From: JAHECQ01 sp963775125
GTDB lineage: Bacteria; Actinomycetota; Acidimicrobiia; Acidimicrobiales; SZUA-35
Length of the DNA: 64,000 bases
Assembly (NCBI GenBank): GCA_963775125.1
Contig: CAVZHQ010000007.1
Location: 1,343,413-1,407,412, forward strand
Direction: 5' to 3'
In this document: one piece after another, positions 17,452 through 26,957 of the stretch
Numbering within the stretch: the stretch's first letter is position 1
How the letters are laid out: every line of letters starts with the position of its first letter
Translations under genes and position numbers: made by a program
Notes under the pieces: generated by a model
What the model saw: only the letters and a program-made list of their open reading frames with translations
Told to the model about the DNA's origin: nothing
Databases searched by the model: none

Positions 17452-18483
17452 TTAGTGGGCGAGGTCGGTGATGACGGCTCGGCCGAGGTAGGCGCCGACC
17501 TCGAGTTCGTCGAGAATTTCGGGCAGCTCCGAGAGCGCGCCGGTGCGCGAGACGTGCGTCTTCACGTGTCCGTCAGCGGCCATTTGTACGAGCTCTCGCA
17601 TGTCCTGGACCGTCCCGACGGCCGAGAACATGATGAGGGGGTCCTTTCCGAACAGGGCCCAGGGGCTGAGCTCGAGGCCGCCCTCGTTGTCTGCAGGGAT
17701 ACCGATGGCCACGAACATGCCGCCCCGTCGCAGGAGGTCCATGCCCAGCCGGAAACCGGCCAACCTCGGCGAGAAGACCAAACTGGCATGCACTCCACCG
17801 GGGAACGCCTCACGGGTGAGTTCCACTGCGTCCGCAGCGTCGACAGCGAGATCGACGCCGAGTGAACGTACGAACTCGACCCGCTCGGCGCCGACATCGA
17901 CCCCGACGACCTTGTACCCCCAGTGCTTGGCGATCTGCACCGCATAGTGACCCAGGCCGCCGGCGGCACCGACGATCGCCACCGCGGAGCCGGGAACGAG
18001 GCTGTACTGGTTCAGCTTCTTGACCGCGCCATAGGCAGTCAGGCCACCACAGGCGAGCGGTACCTCGTGGTCGCCGATCGACTCGGGTAGCACCACGAGT
18101 GACTTGGCGTAGACCTTCATCTCCTCGGAGTACGTGCCCAGGATGCCCTTGGACTGGCGGCAAAGTCGGGGCTTACCTCCCAGACAATGCTCGCACGCGC
18201 CGCACCAGTAGCCACCTCCGCTGCCGCCGAGTCCGAGGATGACGCGGTCACCCACGCTGACGTACCGATCGGCCTCGGGGCCCAGTGCCTCGACGATGCC
18301 GATGCCTTCATGTCCGAACGGGCCTGATCGAGGCACCCCCGTCCAGTCACCCTTCATCAGGTGGACGTCGGAGTGGCAGACGCCGGCGGCAGAGATCCGA
18401 ACGAGCGCCTCCTCGTAGCCCGGCTCGGGAGTTGGTCGGTCCTGGATCGTCAGCTCGCCGTCTTGCAGCCTCGCGGTTCTCAT
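17452..18483 (-). CDS. Zinc-dependent alcohol dehydrogenase (MDR family)
   Basis: A 343-residue medium-chain dehydrogenase from ATG 18483. Catalytic zinc ligands: Cys in GVCHSDVHL and His in GPFGHEGIG. The structural-zinc loop is intact (YWCGACEHCLGGKPRLC). The NAD(P) site is IVGAAGGLGHYAVQIA near residue 170. Resembles AdhP-type/arabinose or alcohol dehydrogenases; the exact alcohol is unknown. A downstream inverted repeat likely terminates the transcript. Confidence 0.85.
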   Translation of the reverse strand: MRTARLQDGELTIQDRPTPEPGYEEALVRISAAGVCHSDVHLMKGDWTGVPRSGPFGHEGIGIVEALGPEADRYVSVGDRVILGLGGSGGGYWCGACEHCLGGKPRLCRQSKGILGTYSEEMKVYAKSLVVLPESIGDHEVPLACGGLTAYGAVKKLNQYSLVPGSAVAIVGAAGGLGHYAVQIAKHWGYKVVGVDVGAERVEFVRSLGVDLAVDAADAVELTREAFPGGVHASLVFSPRLAGFRLGMDLLRRGGMFVAIGIPADNEGGLELSPWALFGKDPLIMFSAVGTVQDMRELVQMAADGHVKTHVSRTGALSELPEILDELEVGAYLGRAVITDLAH

Positions 18484-18491
18484 GAACACGC

Positions 18492-18497
18492 AGCATA
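18492..18497 (-). promoter_or_regulatory. -10 hexamer TATGCT
   Basis: TATGCT on the minus strand lies 8 bases before the ATG of the alcohol dehydrogenase, with no ribosome-binding site; it argues against the GTG at 18489 two codons earlier. Confidence 0.45.
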
Positions 18498-18527
18498 GTG
18501 TCGGACGCGTTCGGAGCTGGAGCTGGA

Positions 18528-19289
18528 CTAGAGCTGGACGCCGCGGGTCAGTGCCCCGTCGACGAGGAGGTTGGTACCGGTGATGAAGCTGGCCCGGGGG
18601 CTCGACAAGAAGACCACGGCGTTCGCCATCTCCTGGGGCGTACCCATCCTTCCGGTTGGGTTGAGCGCCATCGCGCTGGCGAACAGGTCGGGATCACCTG
18701 TCTCGATCTGGTTCCACACGCCACCCGGGAAGTAGGTGTTGCCCGGGCTGACCGTGTTCGCCCGGATGCCCTTGCCCGCCAGCTGAAAGGCCAGGCCTTG
18801 GGTGTAATGGACCAGGGCCGCCTTGAACGCGCCGTAGGGACCGGCTGCGAAGTCAATCTCACGACCTGAGACGCTCGAGATCGTGACGATGGACGCCGCG
18901 TCCGACCGCTCCAGGTGTTCCTTGGCCGCCTCGACCAATCGCACCGCTCCCAGGATGTCGACCTGATACGACTGGTACCAACTCTCCTCGTCGGATCCGA
19001 TGGCCAGCGCGCTGACGTTGGCTACGACGGCGTCGAGACCGCCGAACTCTGCCGCGACGTCGGAAACCCACGCGCGGAGGGCTGGTCCGTCGCCGACGTC
19101 GAGCGCACGCCCGGTGGACCGCACCCCCGTCGCCACAAGCTCGGCGACCATCGCGTCAACGTCCTCACCATTGCGGGCGCAGATTGCCACGTCGGCTCCC
19201 TCCTCGGCAAAGGTCTGCGCGATCGAGCGCCCGATGCCCTTGGTGGCGCCGGTCACGAGAACGCGCTTGCCGGTCAGACCGAGGTCCAT
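18528..19289 (-). CDS. Short-chain dehydrogenase/reductase (SDR)
   Basis: 253 residues. The cofactor motif TGATKGIG is at residues 14-21 and the NADP-type CARN follows strand 2. The NNAG position reads VVANVSA, a variant. The catalytic Ser lies in TISSVSG and the YxxxK is YGAFK. The C-terminus ITGTNLLVDGALTRG is standard. The start lies 1 base after the acetamidase stop, so both are in one operon. Substrate unknown. Confidence 0.85.
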   Translation of the reverse strand: MDLGLTGKRVLVTGATKGIGRSIAQTFAEEGADVAICARNGEDVDAMVAELVATGVRSTGRALDVGDGPALRAWVSDVAAEFGGLDAVVANVSALAIGSDEESWYQSYQVDILGAVRLVEAAKEHLERSDAASIVTISSVSGREIDFAAGPYGAFKAALVHYTQGLAFQLAGKGIRANTVSPGNTYFPGGVWNQIETGDPDLFASAMALNPTGRMGTPQEMANAVVFLSSPRASFITGTNLLVDGALTRGVQL

Positions 19290-19290
19290 G

Positions 19291-20286
19291 TCACGCTCCT
19301 GTCTCGAGGTAGGTCTTGGTGATGCCGGCGCCCACGGTGTACTTGGGGTCGACGAAATTGCCGAGCCGGACCCGGCCGCATTGACTGAGCATCATGTAGG
19401 CGTCCCACTGGTCGAGGCCATAGTCGGCCACCATCCAGCGGATCAGGTCGCGGTAGGCGATACGGGTGGCGTCTTCCAACGGACGAGCTGAGCCGATGGC
19501 CATGATCATCTCCTCGGTCTCGAGGCGCGGCCAATCGATGGTCCAACCCTTGATCAAGTCGACCTGGATCGTGGTGACCGACCGGTATTCGACGGCGGTG
19601 CCGCACACCTCTCCATCGCCTTGGCAGGCGTGGGCATCGCCGATGAACAGACGGGCACCGGGAGAGCGGACCGGCAGATAGGTGACGGAGCCGGGACCCA
19701 TGTCGGGCAGGTCCATGTTTCCGCCGTGGTTGTCGGGCGTGAGCGAGTTGATCGAGTCGATCGTCGGCGACGTGGAAAGGGTGCCGATATGCGGGCGGTA
19801 TGGGAGCGTAACCCGATCACTCCAGTAGACCGAATGCTCATCCAGCTTCACGACGCGGACCAACTCGGGCAGCGGGTCGTTCAGGGTGGCCGTGAGTACC
19901 GTCCCGGTCAGGGCCCCGAACTCAGGGATCATGGCGCACGCTCCTTGCGGCTGGTCGCCCCAGGGAGCCATGGTTTCGATGTAGACCGCGATCGTGTCGC
20001 CGATCTCGGCGCCCTCGATCATGATGGGGCCGTTCTGCGGGTTGACGTACGGCATGGTCAATCGCTGCGAGGGCAGATCCGCTTCGGTCTGCACGGCCCC
20101 GCCGAACGCGTCCATGGTGTCGACGACCACCCGGTCCCCCGGGACGACGTGCAGGACGGGTTGCGAGTAGGGCCCGATGGTGAAGTGGAAGTCGCCTTGC
20201 ATCGCCTCGTCGAGGTGATGGGTAGCGCCCGCACGCCCGCCGGCCACACCCCGCTGAGCCATGATGGAACTTGGAAGCCAATCCAT
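19291..20286 (-). CDS. Acetamidase/formamidase (FmdA/AmdA) family protein
   Basis: 331 residues. Family landmarks: VVPGDRVVVDTMDAFGG near the N-terminus, GAEIGDTIAVYIETMAPWG, then NHGGNMDLPDMGPGS and LFIGDAHACQGDGEVCG, with the His/Asp cluster that binds the catalytic metal. It should hydrolyse a small amide to acid plus ammonia; which amide is unknown. Start ATG 20286 is supported by TAGGGT 6 bases upstream; an ATG at 20262 is an alternative. First gene of an operon with the SDR. A second, divergent family member lies at 49,788-50,756. Confidence 0.85.
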   Translation of the reverse strand: MDWLPSSIMAQRGVAGGRAGATHHLDEAMQGDFHFTIGPYSQPVLHVVPGDRVVVDTMDAFGGAVQTEADLPSQRLTMPYVNPQNGPIMIEGAEIGDTIAVYIETMAPWGDQPQGACAMIPEFGALTGTVLTATLNDPLPELVRVVKLDEHSVYWSDRVTLPYRPHIGTLSTSPTIDSINSLTPDNHGGNMDLPDMGPGSVTYLPVRSPGARLFIGDAHACQGDGEVCGTAVEYRSVTTIQVDLIKGWTIDWPRLETEEMIMAIGSARPLEDATRIAYRDLIRWMVADYGLDQWDAYMMLSQCGRVRLGNFVDPKYTVGAGITKTYLETGA

Positions 20287-20292
20287 CGCAAG

Positions 20293-20298
20293 ACCCTA
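20293..20298 (-). promoter_or_regulatory. -10 hexamer TAGGGT, leaderless start
   Basis: TAGGGT on the minus strand, 6 bases before the ATG of the acetamidase/formamidase gene. Confidence 0.5.
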
Positions 20299-20365
20299 CT
20301 GGACCCGGCCCAGACCGCAAGGAAACGAGATCAAGGGAGGGAGGATACGCACCGACAACCCAAGG

Positions 20366-22706
20366 GTGCCTCTCCCACCACACCGCGGGTTCCTGTCGAT
20401 TCCTCATCGACCGCGCCTGCAAGTGCTGGTTGGTCTAACCCTCGTCGCAACCGTTGTCTTCAACGTTGCGTTCATGGCATCCACGTTGCTGGTCGAGCGC
20501 CCAGACTCTGGGTACCTCACCCTCTGGGACGGGTGGATCTATCACATCGCCACGACCTCGCCGGCCGCGCTGTCGGGCCTCCGGGCGCTGGTCGACCGCC
20601 GGCGACGGCTTCCATGGGCACTGGTCACCCTCGGAATCAGCCGCGAATACGATCGCCAGCCTCATCTACACCTACCGCGACCAGAACCTGAACCCGGTCC
20701 CCTTCCCCGGCTGGTCCGATGGCCCCTATCTCGCCTCGTACACCATGTTCGCGCTGGCGCTGGTCGGATTCACCCAGTTCCAGTACAGCCACGTAGCAAC
20801 CGGTCGAGTGTCACTGTCGACACACGTCGACGGCGTCATCGTGGGCCTCAGCGTCGGGGCGGCAAGCGTCATGCTGTGGTTCGATGCCATCCTGCAACAG
20901 ACAGGTGACGCCCTTGCGGTTGTCGTCGGCCTCGCCTATCCCCTCTTCGACGTCGTGTTCGTCGTCGTCCTCGTTGCGGGGCTCGCCCCCGCCCGATTCA
21001 AACCAAGTTTGTCGGCGACCACGTTCATGGCCGGCATCGTGGCGTTTGCGGTCGGCGACGTGGTCTATCTCCAGCAGATCAGCAACGACGCCTACCTGCC
21101 CGGAACCACGCTCGAGTGGACGTGGGTGCTGGGCATTCTCGCCTTCGGTCTGGCGGCGTGGGCACCGGCCGACCGGGCCGAGCCATTGGACACGAAACCC
21201 GGGCTGCAAACCGACTTCCTCCCGGCGCTGGCGGCAGTGATCGCCATCTCGGTGCTCGTGCCGGCACGGGGTGCCGGTGCGCCGCCGCTCGCCTTCTGGA
21301 TGGCGATCGCCGCCATCGCCGGCGTCGTGCTTCGGCTGGCGTTCACCATCCGCGACCTCCGTTCCGCGACCGACTCCTTCCGGCTCGCACGAACCGACGA
21401 ACTCACGGGGCTGCTGAATCGCAGAGGGTTCAACGAGCGCCTCGATCGCATGTTGTCCACGATCGATACCCGGCACTGCACCGTCATGATCATCGACCTG
21501 AACGGGTTCAAGGAGGTCAACGACTCGTTGGGGCATCACGCCGGTGACCAGCTGCTGCGGTTCGTCGCCAAACGATTCGAACGGGTGGTCCCGGCCGGAG
21601 GCCTGGTTGCACGACTCGGCGGAGACGAATTCGGCGTTGCGATTTCCGGAACCCCGGCAGACGGAGCGGACGTCGCCGGAGCGTTGATCGCCGCTCTCGA
21701 ACGCCCGATCAGCGCCGACGGAGTAGCCATCCGAGTCGGAGCGGCCATCGGTCTGGCCCAGAGCTCGCTCCAGGGCTTTCATCGGGGCGAGCTTCTTCGC
21801 TCCGCCGACGTCGCCATGTACAGCGCGAAGAGCCGCCATACCGGCTTCGCGTGGTACGTGGCCGAGGGCGATCCGCACACTCGGGACCGGTTGAGTCTGA
21901 TCGAGGATCTTCGTACGGCCATCGAGCTGCGATCGTTCGAGATGCACTACCAGCCAAGCGTCGAGGTCACCACCGGCCGCATTATGGGAATGGAAGCGCT
22001 GCTGAGGTGGAACCATCCTGTTCGAGGGCGACTGCTTCCGGACGAATTCATCCCGTTGGCGGAACGAGTCGGCCTCATCCCTGCCATCACCCGGTCGGTT
22101 CTCGACCTATCGATCGGTGAACTGGCCCTGCTTCGGGCGCGGGGCCACGACCTCCGGCTGAGTGTGAACATCTCGGCAAAGGACCTCGTGGACGATGATT
22201 TGCCTGACCATGTGGAACGAGCGCTACACCTGCATCGGGTGCCATCATCGAGCCTCACCCTCGAGATCACCGAGACCGCGCTGGCCATTGATCCGCAACG
22301 AGCGACTCGAACCCTGGATCGGCTCCGAAGCCGCGGGATCCGGATCTCGATCGACGACTTCGGAGTCGGCTATTCGTCGATGTCCCAGCTGTTGCAGCTT
22401 CCGCTCGACGAGCTCAAAATTGACCGTAGTTTTGTCGCACAGCTTTCGACCGATGTGCGAGCTCGCGCCATCCTGCGTGCGACGGTCGAGTTGGGAGTGA
22501 CCCTGGGGCTGGAGGTCGTGGCCGAAGGAGTTGAGACCGAGGCCGCACTGGAGGAGGTCAGCCGGCGAGGCATCGAAATTGCCCAGGGTCACCTCTTCAG
22601 CCCGGCCCTGCCGTTCGACTCGTTCGTCGCGTTGATCGAACGATCACCACACCCGTTCGCTCGTTGCCCAGAGTCGGCAACCATGACCGCGCGGTTGCCG
22701 AACTGA
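20366..22706 (+). CDS. Membrane GGDEF-EAL diguanylate cyclase/phosphodiesterase, frameshifted near 20,640
   Basis: GTG 20366 is a likely start, with GGGAGGGAGG further upstream. The N-terminal 260 residues hold about eight hydrophobic segments; the frame breaks near 20,640 within this region and continues as NTIASLIYTYRDQN. One extra base restores it. The GGDEF domain begins RTDELTGLLNRRGF and keeps ARLGGDEFG; no RxxD inhibitory site is seen at the usual distance. The EAL domain keeps MEALLRW, SIDDFGVGYSS and KIDRSF. Both c-di-GMP synthesis and breakdown are therefore possible. The sensor part lacks a recognisable ligand domain. Confidence 0.8.
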
Positions 22707-22748
22707 GAGTCCCCTGTGCAAAGCTGGGGCGATGCAGACCGAGCAGCA

Positions 22749-23544
22749 ATGACGGGCAGCGGCAATGGGCGCCTCGAGGGGAAGGTCGCCCTCATCAGCG
22801 GGGCCGGCACCGGCATCGGGCGCGAAGCAGCCAAGCTGTTCGCGGCCGAAGGGGCCAGCGTCGTGATCGCCGAGATCAACCCCGAACTCGGTCTCGCCAC
22901 CGAGCGCATCGTTCGACAAACGGGCGGTGAGGCGACGTTCGTTCGCACCGACGTCACCGACGAGACCCAGGTCGAAGCCGCGGTCGCTGCTGCGGTCGAC
23001 ACTTACGGGAGCCTGAACGTGCTCTACAACTGCGCCGGAGGTTCGATTCCGGAGGATGGGCCGGTGACCGACGTCGACATGGACGTCTGGGACTTCACCA
23101 TGGCGCTCGACTTGAAGGGTCCGTTTCTCTGTTGCCGCCACGGCATCCCCAAGCTGATCGAGGCGGGCGGGGGAACGGTGGTCAACATGTCGTCGACCGC
23201 GGCGCTGATGGGGATGCGGATGCACGTCTACAGCGCAGCCAAAGGCGGCGTGATCTCGCTCACCAAAGCACTCGCACGCCAGTACGGGCGCAGCGGAGTC
23301 CGGGTCAACGCCATCTGTCCCGGCTACGTCCTGACCGATCGGGTCACCACCCGGTTCTCCGCCCCCGGCCCGGCTGGCGATGCATCCCAGGAGGACAAGG
23401 CACGCCAGCGTTGGCCGTTCGGTGTCGGCCAACCGATCGAGATCGCCAACATCGCGCTCTTCCTCGCGTCGGACGAGAGCCGCATGATCCAGGGCGCCGC
23501 CATTCCTGCCGATGGAGGCATGTCCTACAGTTGCCGTCAGTTAG
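22749..23544 (+). CDS. SDR family oxidoreductase (stop lost by frameshift)
   Basis: From ATG 22749: ISGAGTGIG cofactor motif, NCAGG, catalytic NMSSTAA Ser, YSAAK, and the C-terminal GAAIPADGGMSYS that normally ends an SDR. The frame has no stop there and runs antiphase into the next gene to 24044. A TAG in the next phase at 23542-23544 is the likely true end, so one extra base near 23,530 is suspected. Position and orientation put it in the pyrimidine cluster, where it may oxidise a downstream aldehyde such as malonic semialdehyde; that role is inference. Confidence 0.75.
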
Positions 23545-23574
23545 CCGTCCTGTCGCCGAGCCATTGGAGATTTC

Positions 23575-24417
23575 ATGCCGAACATCATCAAGGCCGCGTT
23601 GTTGCAGACCGACTGGACGGGCGACAAGGAATCGATGATCGTCAAGCACGAGGCTGCTGCCCGCGAGGCTGCGGCGCTCGGCGCACAGATCATCTGCTTC
23701 CAGGAGTTGTTCTACGGTCCGTACTTCTGCCAGGTCCAGGACGCCCAGTACTACGAGTACACCGAATACATCCCCGACGGCCCGACGACCAAGCGATTTC
23801 AGGCGCTGGCCAAGGAGCTGGGCATGGTGATGATCCTGCCGATGTACGAGATCGAGCAGCCGGGCATCTACTACAACACCGCCGCAGTGATCGACGCCGA
23901 CGGCTCGTACCTCGGCAAGTACCGCAAGCAGCACATCCCCCAGGTCAAAGGGTTCTGGGAGAAGTTCTACTTCAAGCCGGGCAACGGTGGGTACCCGATC
24001 TTCGAGACCGCAGTGGGCAGGGTCGGCGTGTACATCTGCTATGACCGTCACTTTCCCGAAGGGTGGCGGGCCCTCGGTCTCAACGGTGCCGAGATCGTGT
24101 TCAACCCGTCGGCAACCCATCGCGGGCTTTCCGAGTACCTGTGGAGCATCGAACAGCCGGCGGCCGCCTGCGCCAACATGTACTACGTCGGCGCCATCAA
24201 CCGGGTCGGCATCGAAGACTTGGGCGAGAACGACTTCTACGGTCAGAGCTACTTCGTCAACCCCCGCGGCCAGTACGTTGGCGACAAGGGTGACGCACAC
24301 GCACCAGAGCTGGTCGTGCGGGAACTTGACCTCGATCTGATCAAGGAAGTGCGCGACGGATGGGCGTTCTATCGCGACCGTCGTCCCGAGGCGTACGGCG
24401 AATTGGTCGAACAGTAG
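23575..24417 (+). CDS. Beta-ureidopropionase (N-carbamoyl-beta-alanine amidohydrolase), nitrilase superfamily
   Basis: 280 residues, GGAG before the ATG. The nitrilase triad is present: Glu in CFQELFYGPYF, Lys in YRKQHIPQ, and Cys in YICYDRHFPEGWR. HIPQVKGFWEKFYF and NPSATHRGLSEYLW match beta-ureidopropionases closely. It would hydrolyse N-carbamoyl-beta-alanine (or the thymine analogue) to the beta-amino acid, CO2 and ammonia in the cytosol. It is followed within 30 bases by dihydropyrimidinase, the preceding step. Confidence 0.9.
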   Translation: MPNIIKAALLQTDWTGDKESMIVKHEAAAREAAALGAQIICFQELFYGPYFCQVQDAQYYEYTEYIPDGPTTKRFQALAKELGMVMILPMYEIEQPGIYYNTAAVIDADGSYLGKYRKQHIPQVKGFWEKFYFKPGNGGYPIFETAVGRVGVYICYDRHFPEGWRALGLNGAEIVFNPSATHRGLSEYLWSIEQPAAACANMYYVGAINRVGIEDLGENDFYGQSYFVNPRGQYVGDKGDAHAPELVVRELDLDLIKEVRDGWAFYRDRRPEAYGELVEQ

Positions 24418-24447
24418 ACACGAGTATTTCGGAGCGAAGGAGACTGC

Positions 24448-25863
24448 ATGGCAAGGACGCTCATTTCCGGTGGGACGGTCATCTCGGCGGTTGGTCGCCG
24501 CGAGGCTGACGTGCTGATCGACGGCGAGTCCGTCGTCGCGCTTCTGGCGCCGGGGCAGGCGACAACCATGGGGATCACCGCCGACAAGGCCATCGACGCA
24601 ACCGGCAAGTACGTGGTGCCTGGCGGCGTCGATGTGCACACACACATGTCGCTCCCGTTCGGCGGCACCGAAGCGTCCGACACGTTCGAAACCGGCACGA
24701 TCGCCGCAGCGTGGGGTGGGGTCACCACCATCATCGACTTCGCGGTCCAGAACACCGGGTTCAGCGTGCACGAGAAGCTCGCCGAATGGCATGAGAAGGC
24801 GGCAGGCAACTGCTCGATCGACTACGGATTCCATCAGATCATCGGCGGTGTCGACGAGGAATCGTTGAAGGCCATGACGTACCTCGTCGACAACGAGGGC
24901 ATCACCAGCTTCAAGCTGTTCATGGCCTACCCCGGCGTGTTGTACTCCGACGACGGGCAGATCCTGCGGGCGATGCAGAACGCGTCGGAGTCCGGGGCGA
25001 TGATCATGATGCATGCCGAGAACGGCAGCGCCATCGACGTGCTCGTCGGCCAGGCCATCGCTCGGGGCGACACCGACCCGAAGTACCACTCGTTCACCCG
25101 TCCCGTCGAGCTCGAATCCGAGGCGACGCACCGCGCGATCCAACTGTCGAAGGTCGCGGGCAACGTACCGCTGTACATCGTCCACATGTCGGCGTCCGAG
25201 GCGCTGGCCGAGGTTGCGGCGGCGCAGCACGCCGGTCTGAACGTGTTCGCCGAGACCTGCCCGCAGTACCTCTACCTCTCGGTCGAGGACCAACTGGCAC
25301 AGCCCGGTTTCGAAGGGGCCAAGTGGGTCTGCTCGACGCCACTTCGCACCAAACACGAGCACCACCAGCGGGATCTGTGGAAGGGGCTACGGATGAACGA
25401 GTTGGCTGTCGTCTCCACCGACCACTGCCCGTTCTGCTTCAAGGATCAGAAGGAACTCGGCATCGGCGATTTCTCCAAGATCCCCAATGGCATCGGCGGG
25501 GTCGAGCACCGGATGGAGCTCATCTATCAAGGCGTCGTCGCCGGTGAGATCAGCCTCGAACGTTGGGTCGAGACCTGCTCGACCACCCCGGCTCGCTTGT
25601 TCGGTCTCGACAAGAAGGGAGTCATCGAGCCGGGCTCGGACGCGGACATCCTGATCTGGGATCCGAACCGGCGCACCAAGATCGGCATCAACGACAAGCA
25701 CCACATGAACATGGACCACTCGGCCTACGAGGGTTTCGAGATCGACGGCAAGGTGGACACGGTGATCAGCCGTGGCATGGTCGTCGTCGAGAACGACACC
25801 TTCGTCGGTCGCAAGGGGCACGGCAGGTACGTGAAGCGAAGCCTGTCGAGCTACCTGCACTGA
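24448..25863 (+). CDS. hydA: Dihydropyrimidinase (hydantoinase)
   Basis: 471 residues, with GAAGGAG before the ATG. Binuclear metal ligands are intact: HTH in GGVDVHTHMSLPFGG, the carboxylated Lys in GITSFKLFMAYPG, His in MMHAENG and VHMSASEAL, and Asp in VSTDHCPF. Length matches the D-hydantoinase/dihydropyrimidinase family. It opens dihydrouracil or dihydrothymine to the N-carbamoyl-beta-amino acid used by the upstream enzyme. The next gene starts 55 bases on, on the same strand. Confidence 0.92.
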   Translation: MARTLISGGTVISAVGRREADVLIDGESVVALLAPGQATTMGITADKAIDATGKYVVPGGVDVHTHMSLPFGGTEASDTFETGTIAAAWGGVTTIIDFAVQNTGFSVHEKLAEWHEKAAGNCSIDYGFHQIIGGVDEESLKAMTYLVDNEGITSFKLFMAYPGVLYSDDGQILRAMQNASESGAMIMMHAENGSAIDVLVGQAIARGDTDPKYHSFTRPVELESEATHRAIQLSKVAGNVPLYIVHMSASEALAEVAAAQHAGLNVFAETCPQYLYLSVEDQLAQPGFEGAKWVCSTPLRTKHEHHQRDLWKGLRMNELAVVSTDHCPFCFKDQKELGIGDFSKIPNGIGGVEHRMELIYQGVVAGEISLERWVETCSTTPARLFGLDKKGVIEPGSDADILIWDPNRRTKIGINDKHHMNMDHSAYEGFEIDGKVDTVISRGMVVVENDTFVGRKGHGRYVKRSLSSYLH

Positions 25864-25918
25864 CCGACAAACCGGTGTCGGCCACCGACTTCCTCGAACT
25901 GCCGATCAGGAGCAAGAC

Positions 25919-26941
25919 ATGGACATCGGAGTAGTACTCCAGACCACGCCACCGGCATCGCGGGTCGTCGACCTCGCCAAGCGGGCCGAGATGTACGGGT
26001 TCAGTCACGTGTGGACGTTCGACTCACACATCTTGTGGGAGGAGCCCTATGTCATCTATTCCCAGATCCTCAACGAGACGCGAAAGGTGATCGTCGGGCC
26101 GATGGTCACGAACCCGGCCACTCGTGACTGGACCGTCACCGCATCGACGTACGCAACGCTGAACGAGATGTACGGCAACCGCACGGTGTGCGGCATCGGA
26201 CGTGGCGACTCTGCGGTGCGCGTCACCAACGGCAAGCCAACCACGTTGGCGACAATGCGCGAGTCGATCCACGTCATTCGTGAGCTCGCCTGTGGGCGGG
26301 GCGTCGAATACAACGGCTCGACCATCACGCTGCCGTGGGCGTCGAAGAGCGAACTCGAGGTGTGGGGCGCCGGCTACGGGCCCAAAGCGTTGAAGATGAT
26401 CGGGGAGACCTGCGACGGATTCATCCTGCAACTCGCCGACCTCGACATCGTCGACTGGATGATCACCGCGGTGCGCACCGCAGCCAGCGATGCCGGCCGA
26501 AATCCCGATGACGTCACGATGTGCATCGCGGCGCCGGCCTATGTCGGACCGGAATCGGACCTTGCGTACATGCGCGACCAATGCCGCTGGTTCGGCGGCA
26601 TGGTCGGCAACCACGTCGCCGACATCGTCGCCCGATACGGCGAGTCGGCCCCGGTGCCGGCGGCCCTGACCGACTACATCAAGGACCGCCAGGACTACGA
26701 CTACAACGAGCACGGACGCTCGGGGAACACGCACACCACCTTCGTGCCGGACGAGATCATCGACCGCTTCTGCATTCTCGGTCCCGTCGAGGCGCAACTC
26801 GAGAAGCTCAACGCGCTGAAGGCGCTCGGCGTCGACCAGTTCGCGATCTACCTCCAACACGACGGCAAGGACCACACGCTGCAACAGTACGGCGAGCACG
26901 TGATCCCGGCGTTGCGGGAACAAGCGCTGGCCAAACAGTGA
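25919..26941 (+). CDS. LLM-class flavin/F420-dependent oxidoreductase of the pyrimidine cluster
   Basis: 340 residues starting MDIGVVLQTTPPASRVVDLA, AGGAG before the ATG. LLM TIM-barrel landmarks include TFDSHILWEEPYV, GPMVTNPATRDW, CGIGRGDSAVR and a VWGAGYGPKALKM segment. This resembles the TIGR03842-type F420-dependent subfamily (family name from memory). Placement after dihydropyrimidinase suggests it takes part in pyrimidine or hydantoin reduction, possibly replacing a classical dihydropyrimidine dehydrogenase, which is missing here. That role is inference. Confidence 0.8.
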   Translation: MDIGVVLQTTPPASRVVDLAKRAEMYGFSHVWTFDSHILWEEPYVIYSQILNETRKVIVGPMVTNPATRDWTVTASTYATLNEMYGNRTVCGIGRGDSAVRVTNGKPTTLATMRESIHVIRELACGRGVEYNGSTITLPWASKSELEVWGAGYGPKALKMIGETCDGFILQLADLDIVDWMITAVRTAASDAGRNPDDVTMCIAAPAYVGPESDLAYMRDQCRWFGGMVGNHVADIVARYGESAPVPAALTDYIKDRQDYDYNEHGRSGNTHTTFVPDEIIDRFCILGPVEAQLEKLNALKALGVDQFAIYLQHDGKDHTLQQYGEHVIPALREQALAKQ

Positions 26942-26957
26942 TGCAGACCGCCGGTTC

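Noticed and set aside
20811..22016. 401-codon minus-strand open frame
   Set aside because: Antisense to the GGDEF-EAL gene, whose catalytic motifs are intact on the plus strand.
23344..25365. 673-codon minus-strand open frame across the pyrimidine cluster
   Set aside because: Antisense shadow of the beta-ureidopropionase and dihydropyrimidinase genes; low-complexity Arg/Asp composition and no family motif.
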